Made by a program: the position numbers and the translations under genes | Shown: positions 25,101 through 38,450 of the stretch, in pieces | Layout: each line of letters opens with the position of its first letter | How positions within the stretch are numbered: position 1 is the stretch's first letter | Notes under the pieces: model-generated | What the model was told of the DNA's origin: nothing | What the model saw: only the letters and a program-made list of their open reading frames with translations | The model's database searches: none | Assembly: GCA_013400115.1 (NCBI GenBank) | Contig: VXBP01001906.1 | Coordinates: 124,001-188,000 of the forward strand | Origin: Rhinopomastus cyanomelas | Lineage: Eukaryota; Chordata; Aves; Bucerotiformes; Rhinopomastidae | Length of the DNA: 64,000 bases | Reading direction: 5' to 3'

Positions 25101-27227
25101 CCAGAATGAAAACAACTGAACCAAAGACCAAAAACCCCCTTGAAATTAAAAAGTGTCCCTTCTGGTTTTGTTTTCTGCAGGCTTAAAAAGAAGCTACGTC
25201 TGTCCATTAGACCACGTAGAGCAGGAACATCAGCTTCAAACATATCCTGGTCATACCCTGAGTCTGTTAAAAGTGTAAAAAGTCCCTTTTTAGTCAGCAG
25301 AGAGTTAGGACATGTTTCTGACTAAAGTAGGTGATTCGAAGAGCAGCACCCTCAACCCCAGTGAACAGACACCCAGAAACTCTTGTTGTTACCTTGCCCA
25401 ACCTCAGGTATAGAAACCTACACTGGTGATATCTATAGGTAGAGAATAGGAATTTTACTTCTATTTTCTTGCAGACTTAAGTCTTATGCTACTATCACAT
25501 AGCAAAACCTTAGTTCTCCCTCTTCCACAGGCCCTTTCTGATTGTCCTCACCCTGAACCATCTTTCCACAACACCAACTTCCTTCCTTCCTTTCTTCCTT
25601 CCCCTTCTGTTGTCCTCACAAAGCAAAAGACAACCATGGGCTGGCTATACACTGCACCCAAGCTAAGTATAATGTTCAGTTAGACTAGCTGGAAGGACAG
25701 CTCCCCCAGCAAAAGGTAGAGGTGTAGCAGCAGGGAGAGTGGTGAGGAGTTAATCCAGCCCTGGCAAAAGAAAGAGGGCCAAGTGGATAAAGAAGCTTTA
25801 CTGAGGACTGGAATGGGCCATCAAACCAGTGCCTCGGAGGAACCTTTATTTCCATCAGTTGCCAAGACTTCAAGCACTCAGCACAGCTTCTGGAGGTATT
25901 TTGCTAAACCCTCTCAGAAATCAGGAGGAAGGAAAGAGTTTGTGACAATTACTCTCCCGAATGCATGAGAGCTCCTCCCTGATGGCAGCTTGCAATGCAG
26001 TTCTGCTGAGCAAGTCTCACGTCCCTCCTCTCCCAACATTAACAGTGTTATGCTCACTGACAGAAACTTGTAGTAGGGCTTACACGTTTCAAAGACTCAT
26101 TTCACGATTCTACAGATAGCACCGAGGACTGCTGTTAGAAGTAACACCAAACTGTACTGTGTTCTTAATTTTTGGCACTGGCATGAAGTTACCATTTGGC
26201 TGTGCATCTGCCAGTGCTGGGGAGGTGTTTGAAAGGTGGGAGAAAGGGTAGTTTCCCTCTTCCAGCATATGTTGTGTTTGCTCAGCGATTTCAGTATCGA
26301 TTCCAACGTAGGGTTATATAGAACCACCAGTTAGGGCCAACGGGACTTTCCAGTTTGTGGTGTGCCAGATTCCTATGTGTAGTACCGCTAGAGCTCCCCA
26401 GATGAACACTCTTGGTAGGTGGAAGCTGTGTTCAGGTAAGCAAGGCTTTGCACAGAATGTTTTCTATGCTACCAACAGCTGTATTACACATCTATAGACA
26501 CTTCTTTCTCACATTTAAGTACTCCATATGGTCTCAACAGGCTAACTTCTAGTAAACATACGCTAGAACAAACTGGCTAGCTCTTAAAAATACTTAGCCC
26601 AAATCTGCTTTAGATGCTTTTGCTTCATTTTTTTTTTGCTAAATAGGCAAAAGTAAAACTTACTTCCTGGAAATACAGGTAAAAAAAATTCTGGTTCATT
26701 CTGTCCTAAATAGTGCAGAAAAAAAAATAAAAAAGAAAGTAATTCATCTTGTGTTCCTGGCTTTTGCTGACATCAAACATCTAAGAATATGCATTTCCTA
26801 CTCACAGTTCTGTTGATTCCTGCAGCAGTCATGTAATGTTCATTAACTTCCTTTTAGCACTGCTGCAGATTGCTTCAATGCAGTCAGAAAAAAAGGTGCA
26901 AACACGGCAGAACACAGAGCAGGGACCACAGAAGTTTGTTAGCTTAACAGCAAAGCTCCAGGAGCAATAACATTTTCAAACAAAGGCAACGCAAAATCCT
27001 CCTCTCCTCCTACACTGCAGTGTAACAATCAATTTGTTTGTCTAAAATACTTCTAAAGCTCTTGTAAGGGAAGAAAAAATAAGACAAAAAAGTCACCAAT
27101 ATTGGGAGATGGAAATTCGTAGCAAAAACTCTCTGCAGTAACTCACAGGCAAAAAATAAAGCTTCCAATGAAAAAAACATACATTCAGCTAAAAACAATA
27201 ATCAGCAACCTTTCCTCACTCCAGCAA
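22151..27227. other. Repeat-poor DNA, no gene seen
   Basis: Contains a purine-rich run near 22540-22572 and a TTCC repeat (listed). Frames reach 98 codons at most, with no recognisable product. I see no CR1 or LTR. Confidence 0.5.
25579..25612. repeat. (TTCC)n short tandem repeat
   Basis: About 34 bases of imperfect TTCC units ending in CCCC; a polypyrimidine tract likely to vary in length. Confidence 0.85.
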
Positions 27228-27468
27228 CATAGAATCACGGAATCATTTAGGCTGGAAATGGCCTTCAAGATCATCAAGTCCAACCATTGACTCAACTGTC
27301 CCAAGGCCACCACTAAACCATGGCCCTAAGCTCCAGACCTCCATGACTTTGAAGCACGTCCACGGATGGTGATTCAACCCCCTCCCTGTTGCTGGTTCCA
27401 AGGCCTGATGATCCTTTCCATGGAAGTTTTTCCTAATGTCTAACCTGAATTTCACTGACCCCATTCTC
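27228..27468 (-). mobile_element. CR1 fragment, ORF2 end plus 3' UTR
   Basis: Minus-strand CR1. The plus strand reads CATAGAATCACGGAATCATT (tail), GATCATCAAGTCCAACCATT, then the ORF2 end, whose minus-strand frame includes [10 protein letters not shown] and HHPWTCFK. A 75-codon minus frame (27243-27470) is this remnant. It has no catalytic region. Confidence 0.92.
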
Positions 27469-30400
27469 ATGAGTTTTCTTGCAGGGAAGTACCAACATTA
27501 TGGGGTTTTGCAAGAACTGTACTCAAAGAAAAGACTTTCTGGTAAGAACTGGAAAGCTGCAGGAAGTTGGAATGCTCCAAGGTACCTTCCTTCACAAGAA
27601 ATCAGCTTAATCCCAGCTCAATCTATTAACTGCACAGTAAAACTATGAATAAGACAATCCACCTACGCAAACGCCTACCACGTCAGCCATTTCTACAGCA
27701 AGAGCAAGCAAGACCACATCCACATTTGTCAGAGGGAGGAAGCGAGGAGTCTGTAAACACAAAGAAATATAAACAAAGGCAAGAAGAGTGCACACATCAC
27801 CTCTGATACTCACACCTACGTCCTTGTTTCATTAAAATAAGGTTTCCTGCACAGATGCATTTCATTACAGATGCTCCAAGTTTCAAACAAATAGCCTCTC
27901 TGAAAAGGAAATCTTTAATCAAGACAGATGCACTGCAGATCCATCCGTGCCTGCTCATTTTTATCCCTTCTAATTAAAAGACCATTCTACCTTCTGGTTG
28001 CAATGTGCCTTTCCAAGTGCAGGACTGTCCAGAGGGTTGAGATGACATGACTTTGCACATGCAGGATCTCACAACTGCGTAACGGTAACCTGGCCTTGGA
28101 TTCCAATTGACTCCGTAATGCATTACATGGCCAAGATTCATCCAGTTCATTTCCATAATGACAACTGGAGCTGAAAAAAGTCCTCAGCTAATAAATTGAA
28201 ATGTGACATCTATATCAAGGTAAGCATCCAAGTCCTCTGAATACTTTATTGGCAGCCGCACTATCTTACCTTCAAAATAAATTTTCCCCAATAGCAGCTT
28301 TCATTTAATTTCAAATCCATCAGCCCTTCTACCTTCTAATTCCCAGAGCTGTCCCTTCCAGTTTTTAATCTTATCTTCCTAGTGTGAAAGTGCTGTAGAC
28401 CAGTACTTTTAAACACAATAATGCAACAGTTTTTCAAAGTTATATAAATCATGGGAAAGACTATCCTATTAATTCCCTTCTCATTACCAATTTCTCTCTT
28501 ATTTACGGGGCTTGGGGACTTTCAAATTCAGTTACACCGAGAGAAGGAAGAACTTCAGTTTTACTGGGACCTCCCCTCTGGCTCTTGACATTTTCAGAAA
28601 AACCTGTTGGACAATAACATTTGGGTCAGCCCAGACACAGAAATCATGCTAAGCCTAAAGCAGATCAATTCTAGTTTGTAGCTCTCAGATAATGACTCTG
28701 TGCTCAAGGCACTTCATGGAGAGCTACAGTGGCAGGAAAGAAAATAAATAAATAAGTGAACTCTATCTTCAGACTATCAGTCTGGTAGCGCTAAGAAAAC
28801 CCTGGCTGGAAAACAGGGTGGCAGGCTGATTTAAAAGGACTAGAGGGTGAAGAAACAACTGCTTGTTTTATTCTACTTGCAAAGAGGCAGGTAGGAAAGA
28901 AATTACCCTCCGAGCTGCAAATAGAAAACTTTCCGTGTTTCGATGCAGACATTCACAAGCAGCAGCCACAGAAGAACTGAAAGCAGACATTTATTAGAAT
29001 AGGGTGGTTGGATCAGCTAATTTAGTGACTGCAAGCCTAGTGCTTTGTGGGACTTCTGGTTTTTCACAATGAATTCTCAGAGGAGGAAAGGGATTAAGAT
29101 GACAGCACATGCCATTACTGAGCTCCTGCTGAAATGTTTTATTGTCCTCTGCTCTGAGTTAGGACTGATCCATCCAGAAGTTACGACTATCAAAGATCAA
29201 CTAAAGAATTTGTTTCTAAGGCAGGAAGTTCTTGTTGATATTATAACCTTTTGCACCACTCTGAGTGGGACACAAAACTCCTCCAGCCATCTGGCTAAGG
29301 ATTTCCCTAGGCTAGCCTTCTCCCTCTAGTGCTGCAGTGGCAGCTGGAAACCCTCGAAGAAAAGGTTTGCATTTCTCCAAGCCTCTTCCGTGTTTGTCTA
29401 CTCAGGATAAAAGAACTGGTTTTACTAAATGATCTCCCAAAAACTAACAGCTACAAGGGTGGTCAACCTACGACACCACACGACCTCCACCAGCACAAAG
29501 CACGATGCCCACTCAACATCTAGGATTTGCAGTTGAGGCAATGATGGCCCCATTTCATGCTCCTCCCAGATTTCAGGTATCGATGGCACTCAGTGCCTTT
29601 GCAAGTATCCAGACACTTCTGAAATTTCACAGGCTCAGAAGTTTCTTGTCTGCATCCCATCCAAAAATAAATCTTCAAAGACGCCAGTACCCTTGGGCTG
29701 CGCTCACTTCCTTCTTGTTGCACATTCTGGTTTGTTAAAAGAATTAATTGGCTTCATGGAGCATGAAGAAACCGAAATGGCTGTATGTACCTCAGTTGGA
29801 CTAGATTTTAAAAATCCTTTTTAAACTTCATAAACTATGTGACTTTAAAGACTTTAACAAGTTTGCTTGATTCCCTTCGATCCAACGAGGTTAGGGGCTC
29901 ATTATGTTGTACATGCAGCGGTTCAGCAACATGAAAACAGACCATCCAGTCAATCTTTCTGGAAGCATCTCAAGTGCACAGTAAGCATATCTAAAAAGCC
30001 CTGTAATTTGCAAATGGCAATCACCATTCTGGTACCATTGTAACAGGCTCTCTTAATTCCACTGGTGTTTAAATTCATGAGCCAAAACACACCATAAGCT
30101 GCCTTTTATTGCCGTCAAGAACAACCATTCAGAGTCTCTTATTTAGTGACTGATTGGGATCATCTGAGTGTCTAGGAAGAAGGGCTTGCTTCACTGAACA
30201 GTAAATTGCGACTCTCCTATTTTTATGTTACAAAGACATAGCACATAAGAACCTCAGAGCCCACAGTCAGAACTTTAAAACCAAGCTGACATCAGTTTTT
30301 TAATTATTAGACATTTGAAGCCGGGCAGCAACACAGGGTGAAGGCTCCAACTCCGAAAGAAAACGCCACCTTCTGCCAGCAAACCGCGACTGTTTTGCCA

Positions 30401-32751
30401 TACTCTGCCAGGGCCTAAAGGAAATACAAATGGATGGAGGAACAACACATGACGCATCACCGATGAAATATCTGGCATCACAAAGAGACCACTAGCTACT
30501 GCTCCACCAAAAGATCAATAGATGTGCAAATAGCAGCCTCTTTAGAAAACACTGCTTTCCCTCCAAGATGTGGTGACAAACTCCGTGACAGCATTTACTT
30601 CATGCCACCAGCTTCATTAAATAAATCAGACTCTCCTCATTTATCCACAAAGCCAACTCCAGAAGTCTATGGAAAATATTGATTCTTCTTGACTATGTTC
30701 AGGTCAAAGATGCAATGCAATAAAATAGCTTAAGACAACTACTTCCCTTCCAGCTTGTAATTAGAGCCTTGAAACCATGTTTCTATGTCCTAGTTTGGGA
30801 TCTGTTGTCAATTCACTTTGACCTTAGGCAAGCAAATCTCAACACTCAGGAACAGCACTCAACACTCGCTTCTTGCTGTAAAACAAGTCCAGTTAACATC
30901 TCAGAATGCTGGTTCCTTGCCTTTTAAGACTTTTTGCTCTTTTGCATTTTAATGACTGAATAAAATCCATTTCAGTTTGAGTCCGTTAGATAAAGCAAAA
31001 TCATTGTATGTGAAGGGTTAGCATCCACACCACAGGCTGAGGCTCCCTGTATGTCAAGGGAGAGGAGCAGGCTCTCCAGAGCATGATTTGACAAAACCAC
31101 CCTGCACCATCAGTGGAAGGAGTTTGTCTTGCATTTCCCTCCCTGTGAGGATCCCACATACTTTCCTGAACAGCAGAAAAACAATTTAAAAAGTTAAATT
31201 TTTTAAAAAAACAAGAAATAGTGATTTTGATTATTAGTATTAGACAAGACACAGAATTATTTCCCTGCTGTCACAAAATCAACAGGTAGTGATCTGTGAG
31301 ACCATAAAAGACACTCCTGCTGCCCAAACTGATAGAACAAGGACAGTAGCCACTTTGCCCCCCTGTGATCCACAAACACGTGGTTTGGCATAAAGAGATA
31401 CAGCACATTAGAAATACAGTTTGTCATGAAATCTAGTATTCTCAGATCTAACTTGTGCATTCAATATTTAATACACAACAGAGATATCAAAGCTCAGTAT
31501 TGCCAGACTTTCCTTGTGGCTTAGAATGGCTGTTATGGAACAGACAAATAATTTAATCACTTCTTTTATTCCTTGTTGGATTGTTGGATCCTTCTTTGAT
31601 TATTTTTTTATCATTAGCAGTGAGCATAGAACAAATATCACTTTCTTCTTAACTGCAGACTGCTACTGATAGCTCAGGTAAGTGCATCGACAACAGCTAC
31701 AAGGGAAACCCTTGATTGATACTCCACACTTACAAAAAGAACCCAAAAAAACCTTCATTGGGTTCTGAAAGACACAAACATGAAAAAAGTTCTTTCTTTT
31801 AAGAGGAGTAGAAGAAAAAAAGATATGCTTGCTTCTTCAAAAGGGTCTTATTTGGCTTTTTATTGCTCTGCAACTTTAGATGGTGATACATGGGGAATTC
31901 CTGTGTGGTATCAGTATCTGAGAGTTCACGAAAAGCATACTCAGACCTGGCTCCAGCACAGCACCAGATGCTCCTGCCTCTCCAGAATGGATGAAGCAGG
32001 TCCCTAGAATGTTGCAAGAAGTCCTCCAAATTCATACCGTCAGTTCGCACTAGCATCACGCAAACAACAGCAAATCACATTACAAGGTCAGCCTGCTCCA
32101 CCCTCTTTCCCCATGTGTCCACTTGAACTTTTTGGACAAGTACCTGAGTTTAGTGGCATTTTTATAACTTCTTTCTAGCTTAGGGACTGAACCTCTAAGG
32201 CATAGTAGTGTGCCTGTATGAAGTGTCAAGCATCAGTAACTACCTCACACGTAATAGATTCACAAATTCACACCAAGTCCTTGAAACATTCGGAGTTTGA
32301 GCCTCAGCTTTGAACCAAGGAGAACTATCATCTTGCTTCCCATTTTGGAGAGAACAGCCCGTGACAGCAGTGTGCTGAGTGAGCTTCCCTAACTCTGATT
32401 TCAAGGTGATTTACTCTTTGGGGGCACGGTACATCCACCTGCTGAGAGTTAAACACAACTTCATTCCTTCATTACTATTCTGCTAACCTCGTAGCTCTGG
32501 AAGGTTCACCTGTACCAAAAACATCCAGCCTGTCACACGAAAGTAAATGTCCTTTCCCATCCCTACTTTATGGAGAATACAGGAATAAAGAGACAGTTCT
32601 TGCATCCTAAAGTTAGTGCCAAATCTATGTAGTTTTTTTCAGTTTTGGGTTAATAATTTCCCAGCAGAACTCTGTGGAGCAACTATAACCTAGATAATGG
32701 CACCACCAGCTATGTGGAAACTCAGGACTATTTTGAAGACAGGAATGCTAT
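27469..32751. other. Unique DNA, no gene seen
   Basis: Over 5 kb without a recognised transposon. Frames reach 94 codons at most (29045-29329, +), none recognisable. A short AATA-type run lies at 28742-28756. Confidence 0.5.
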
Positions 32752-33301
32752 TCAGAGAATCAGAGAATCATAGAGTCATTAGGGATTGGAAGGGACCTTG
32801 AAAGATCATCCAGTCCGACCCCCTGACACAGCAGGATCACCCAGACCAAGTCACACAGGAACTCATCCAGGCGGGTCTTAAACATCTCCAGTGAAGGAGA
32901 CTCCACAACCTCCCTGGGAAGCCTGTTCCAGTGCTCTGTCACCCTCACCGTAAAGAAGTTCCTTCTCAGGTTGATGTGGAACCTCTTATGTTCCAGCTTA
33001 CACTCATTGCCCCTTGTCCTATCACTAGATGACATTGAGAAGAGCCTGGCTCCATCCTTGTGACACCCACCATTCATATATTTATAAATATTAATGAGGT
33101 CACCCCTCAATTTCCTCCAAGCTAAAAAGACCCAGCTCCCTCAACCTCTCCACTTCCTTCATCACCCTCGTTGCCCTACACTGGACTCTCTCCAGCAGCT
33201 CCACACCCCTCTTGAACTGAGGAGCCCACAACTGGACACAATACTCCAGATGTGGTGTCACCAGGGCAGAGGAAAGTGGGAGAAGAACCTCTCTCCATCT
33301 G

Positions 33302-33988
33302 CTAAGCATCCCCCTTCTGATNTCTACCCTGTAGCCAGTTTACAATCCACCTCACTACCCGATCATCCAGTCCACACTGCCTCAGTTTGGCTGTGAGGAT
33401 TCTATGGGACACTGTGTCAAGTGTCTTACTGAAGTCAAGATAGACCACATACACCAGTCTGCCATCATCTATCCACCTGGTTATCCCCTCATAAAAGGCT
33501 ATCAGGTTGGTCAAGCACGACTTTCCCTTGGTGAAGCCATGCTGACTGTCCCTAATGACCCTCCTGTCCTTGATGTGCCTGGAGACAGCCTCTAGAACAA
33601 ATTGTTCCATCACCTTTCCTGGGATGGAGGTGAGGCTGACTGGTCTGTTGTTAACTGGGACCTCGTTCTTAGGCTTTTTGAAGATTGGAGTGACATTTGC
33701 TATCCTCCAGACTCTAGGCACCTCTCCTGATTCCCATGACTTAGTCTCCCTTAGTACACGTGGGTGCATCCCATCTGGGCCCATGGATTTGTGTCCATCC
33801 AGTTTGATCAACTTACCCGTAACCCAGTTCTCATCTACCAAGGCAGGCTCCTCTCTTACCTCAACTTCCTCTGTCGCCTCAGCTGTCTGGGGCTTGATAT
33901 CAAGACAGCCCCCAGAAGTATAGACAGAGGCAAAGAAGGTGTTCAGTAACTCTCCTTTCCCTGTATCCTCTGTCTCCAGGGCACCCAC
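33302..33988 (-). pseudogene. CR1 ORF2 RT N-terminal half, disrupted
   Basis: A 228-codon minus-strand frame carries the first half of the CR1 reverse transcriptase. Visible in order are LLNTFFASVYT, SMGPDGMHPRVLRE, WRIANVTPIFKK, NNRPVSLTSIPGKVMEQ, DSQHGFTKGKSCLTNLIAF and the motif-A region VVYLDFSKTLDTVSH. This domain normally copies CR1 RNA at the target site. Here the frame runs into the junction at 33322 and the catalytic FADD block is absent. The C-terminal portion resumes downstream in 33100-33309 (-), which includes [19 protein letters not shown]. The element is dead as an enzyme source. Confidence 0.92.
33322..33322. other. Single ambiguous base (N)
   Basis: This is the only non-ACGT base in the window. 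It sits precisely where the CR1 RT core is missing, so it may mark an assembly join. Confidence 0.99.
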
Positions 33989-36900
33989 CTCATTCAGCAG
34001 GGGGCCTACGTTGCCTCTAGGTCTAGTTTTACCTGTAATGCATTTGAAGAAGCCCTTTTAGTTGCCCTTGACCTCTCTTGCAAGGTTTAATTTCAAGGAG
34101 GCCTTGGCTTTTCTGGTTGCACCCCTACATTCTCTCACCAGAGCCTTATACTCATCCCATGTGGCCACCCCCTCCTTCCATGACCTATAGGCTTGCTTCT
34201 TCTTCTTCAGTTTGCCCAGCAGCTCCCTGTTTAACCATGCATGTCTTCTGGCTCCTTCCTTGACTCCTTTCCTGTTGGAATGGTCTTTTCTTGTGCTTCA
34301 GAGCCAAATGCCAAGACTGTGGGATTTTAAATCTCCAGAACTCCTTTCTTGCTAGGCAGGATACAAGATGCACATTCAGGTCCTTAAACTGTCCCTCTTC
34401 AGAACATAGTTACAGGAGCTGTATGAGCAGAGAGGGTTCCCACGGGGACCTCAGTTCCTATAGAAAAGGTCCTCCAGCCAGCAGAGGAAACAGCTGGCTT
34501 GAGCTCTTATGAAACTGCATGGTTAACACTGCGCTGGCACCATTTCATACTTAGGCCAACTTCACCCTGCTGGAAGTGACAGGAGTGCAATATACAGACT
34601 AACACATGTACATATACACATATCTATTTATGTGTATTTACAAAAGCTACCTTTAATCTTTTTACCAGTGCCCAGGCTGGCCACCATGGGCTAACTCACC
34701 TTCATCTCCCATAGCAGGATGGAAGCACAGCATCAGCAAGAGCACACAGCCAAGAGCTCCTCTTCTATCTCCAGTGCTGTCCGAGCATGGCCTTTTGTAC
34801 CATTAGAAGGAGCTCTGAGTGACCCACAAGAGATGTTTTACTTGCCCAGCAGTAGGAAGACACAGTTCGATAACACAACATTTCATTGTGCACCAAGTGC
34901 TTTTTGGCTCCTCACCCAACAGATACTCGACAGCCACATGCTGTGCAAACTCTTTATGTCCTGGTGCAAACAAGACCTTTTCAATTGACAAAGAACACAT
35001 GATTTAAAATCTAGGACTCACAAAACTTTGGGGATTTTTTTTTAGCATAGTACAAGAGGCAGCTCTCAAAACCTTTCAGAAGGAGCAAATGGTTCCCAGC
35101 AAAAAACAAGCACAGAGAGAGAGCAGATAATACTGCATCACCTACTGAAAGTCCAGCTCTGAAGTCTGCTCTCTTTGGGTTCTTTCAACCCTAAATTCAA
35201 GGCATGAGTGCTCTAAGCCCAGAACTTTGTTTCCATGTCTATCTGAGAAAAAAAACTTCACATCCTGAAACAAACATGTTTTCAGCTTAACAAAACTACT
35301 ACGAAAAACAATATGCTGATTGGAAACTGATTACTTTAAAAGAGAATAAAGTTCCTGTTTGATACAGATTGAAATCAGCAATAGAAGCTATTGTAGACAG
35401 GCATAAAAGTTCTCCTCATTATTTGCCTGCACAATGCAGTAGGCATTTGTGAATGTGCCCTGGCACATGGTGCTGGAGGGATTTCTGTCACTATCCTTTT
35501 CCTCAGGACTTGCTGTGTGATATCATAGCTACTCCCCTAAATGGATCTAAGTCATGTTTTGTGCAAGAGCACACACAGAAAATGAGGAAAACAGGAATGG
35601 GCGATGATTGAGGTCAAGTTCTTCCCACAACACAAAGTATCAGCTAAAAAGTAATGGCAACCTTATTCACAACAGTCATCTTAAAATACTACAGAGCTTG
35701 ACAAAGACAACTAAGGGACAGCTAAGAGGCTGCTGGACCAAACTGCCTGGTGCTTAGAGAAAAGCTGGCATCTCCAGCAGTCACCTGTACCTTCTCTGGG
35801 TGAGCTGGGCGCTCCAGCATCTACAAGTGAGCTTAAGTCTCCCTCTGCAATAAAAAAAAAATAAAGACAAAAAACCTGACAGCCAGCTTTTCACAACTTT
35901 TACTTCCCCGTGGGAAAAGCGAGTAACAGCTCTCTGACTGTTTTAAGCTAGTTTTAAGCCAAGGAGTAGGATACACAAGCTACATAGCTTTGAAAGCAGA
36001 AGAGCTTACAACAGCTCTCTCCCTTTTTTTTTTTTAAAGATAAAAACAAATAGAAATTTGAAATTCTGTTTGCTCTCTGCTTTTGGAACAAGAAGTATTG
36101 CAAAACTTCAAATCAACATGAGAAAGGAAAAGCAACACTGAATGAAGCTGTAAATACACACCCCCATCCCCATACGTACACAAAACTATTGAACTGTGTT
36201 AATATGCAAGTTTAAACTAACTAGCTTAGTGACCTTCTGTTTTGCCATCTGTTACTCGAATTCGAGCTTTCACAGGACTGGGGTTTTGGTCTCCACAAGT
36301 CCCAAAACATTACGTGAAAGAAGTTTTAAAATCCAGAGCCTTCGGAAAGTCTCCAGGGTTACTACATTCCAACAAAACCAGGCTGAGGAGCTCGTTGCTT
36401 CCCCGTTCACTCATCTACCCTTAGCCACTCTTCTGCAGCCCCAGTGTGCACTTTCTGATAAAAAGGGTAGAAATTAAAACTTTCCATTGCTTCTTCTCCA
36501 GCCCTTCTGCAGAACAGAAGCATAACTTCACTCCTTCCAAATTAGATGTTAAATCTGTGCGGTTTACTACACATCCCACTTCCACTGTTAATTAACAACT
36601 TTTGGAAGGAAAGTAAAAGATAATTGGAAATTGCTAGTAAAATGAGTCAAAGCAAAGGGAGCAGCTCTTAACAGCATTAAACCCTTGTACTTTGCACAGC
36701 AGCTCCAAAAGGCAGACTGACTATTTACCAGTGAACTGGAACACAGGCAGCCTTGATGTGCCTTTTCCATTTAATATCATCATGGTGCAAGAAGTGGCTC
36801 AAGGATGGGGAGGTACCCAATCAGACAACCTGAAACCTCATGAAAAAAATATCTATTTGATCATCTTAATGGATAATGTCAAAACCAATAGCTTTCTAAC

Positions 36901-37757
36901 CAACATACCTGCCAAATATTATTATCTGTGCAAAAGCGAAAGCCACGTCCCTTTCTGTATGGAGCAGACATCTACAGCTGCATAATTTTTCCCAACTATT
37001 TGAAGAAGCTGGATAAGCCAGCTATTTCCTAATAAGATAGCACCTCTCAGGAGGATTGTAATAAGAATTTTCATAATCATGTTACAAAACTCAAAATTAA
37101 TACTTATTCTTCCTATAAAAAGGTACCCAGAGTGCTCTGGTTCGTATCTTCATAATTTACTATTTCAACCAAACACATGCCTTGATTTTTCTTGAATAAA
37201 GGATAAAGGTATGGGAAGTTAAAACCTATTTTGGTTCATCATCATCCAGAAAGTCATTCAATAAAGCCATTGTTGCAGACTCTATTTATCTGTGATTTCT
37301 AATCCCAAAAGAGTAGGAGCTGACTTTCAGATCAGCAGGAGAACTGAAACCCAAACAGCAGTTTGATTGAGTTGCAGCTCATCAGAATGGGAACATGAAA
37401 ATTCAGCTTGATTTGGAGTCACCATAGTGCACACTAAGCCCTTGTAAGGAAAATATTAAATGAGTTATCTTTCAGAAAGGACATTCGTCTTGAAAGTAAC
37501 GAAAAACACTTGCTCCTAATGATTTATATGAATGGAAGGGAGAAAAAAAAATCCAAGGGACATCCTGTCCGTGTTAGAACCAATTAATGTGGCAGTCAAA
37601 TTATGACTTCTTAAATTTTTCATTGTTTATTATGCTCAGGTCTTTTAGAAATCCTTTAGAAGTCATCATATGTGTCACAGAGAGCCAGATGCTTTTCAAA
37701 ACATTTACGATTAGAAAACAATGTCTACTGATGTAGAATACATAATGTTGTGTTATT

Positions 37758-37782
37758 TATATATATATATATATATATATAA
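37758..37782. repeat. (TA)n microsatellite
   Basis: About 25 bases of perfect TA/AT dinucleotide repeat, expected to be polymorphic. Confidence 0.95.
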
Positions 37783-38364
37783 AGTATATTCAACAATGAT
37801 GTATCATGTATAACATTCTGTATGATTTCTAAACTACTTCTATGTTTTCTCTGTGAAGATTTCTCATCAGGGTAACATCCTGATCTTTGATGAGCTGAAG
37901 CTAAGAGGAGAAATGTTGTCAATGCTTTGCGTCAGTGGGATGGGAGCTCCAAAGTGACCCTTTCCAGCCAAGCTGGGTAAGTGCTCCAGAAGAGAAGGCA
38001 CTCAGGCAAGAAGAAACAGGGTACTGCCCTGCACTGGGCTTGAAGAAAAACCAGTCTTATTTTCCAGTACCTTCTGTGGTGTGTCACAAACAATTTGTGG
38101 CCATGGTTACACTTTATAAGTGTTAGGACAGTACTAAATTTCTTCATGGTTGGACTATGTCACCTCCTCGAAGCAAATCAGTGAAGGAGTGGAAACTGAG
38201 CAAGTTATCTCACCGTCCTGTCTCAGGCAGTTAGGAAGACTAAAGAAGATGCAACTGCCTGGACTGTCTCACCATCCTTAGCTCCCACAGATCTTCCCAA
38301 TTTCGAAAGCACCTCCTGGGAACCCCACATTTTCTACAGTTAGACACTAGGAGACTGCCTAAGG

Positions 38365-38450
38365 CAACAGATCTGGAAACAGTGAGGAACAGAACCCAGA
38401 TCTGGATTTGGCATCAATGTGCTGGAGCACCAGCTCTGTCTGTAACAATG
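38365..38450. repeat. Possible ancient SINE (MIR/tRNA-derived) relic
   Basis: GTGAGGAACAGAACCCAGAT followed by a stretch ending CTGGAGCACCAGCTCTG recalls the 'gaatagaacccag...ctcc' block of old amniote SINEs. Similarity is weak and by eye only. Confidence 0.25.

Larger units (their letters stand above)
32752..34345 (-). mobile_element. Long CR1 with internal RT-core deletion at an N
   Basis: The longest minus-strand CR1, from an octamer tail at the left (AGAATCATAGAGTCATTAGG) to the linker between the endonuclease and RT domains at the right. On the minus strand the linker is readable as AWLNRELLGKLKKKKQAYRS at roughly 34.24 kb, with an in-frame stop soon after (near 34.06 kb). The RT N-terminal half follows. 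Then, exactly at the ambiguous base 33322, the sequence jumps from the WLQGR region to the [12 protein letters not shown] region. Compared with the copy at 44-45.6 kb, roughly 430 bases containing the SGVPQGS and FADD motifs are missing. The right boundary is approximate. Confidence 0.93.

Noticed and set aside
30800..30850. TTTGACCTTAGGCAAGCAAA, a possible MIR core
   Set aside because: The match to 'gaccttgggcaagtcac' covers too few bases, and flanking SINE sequence is not seen.
33404..33949. Plus-strand frames of 61-122 codons
   Set aside because: They are antisense shadows of the CR1 reverse transcriptase on the minus strand.
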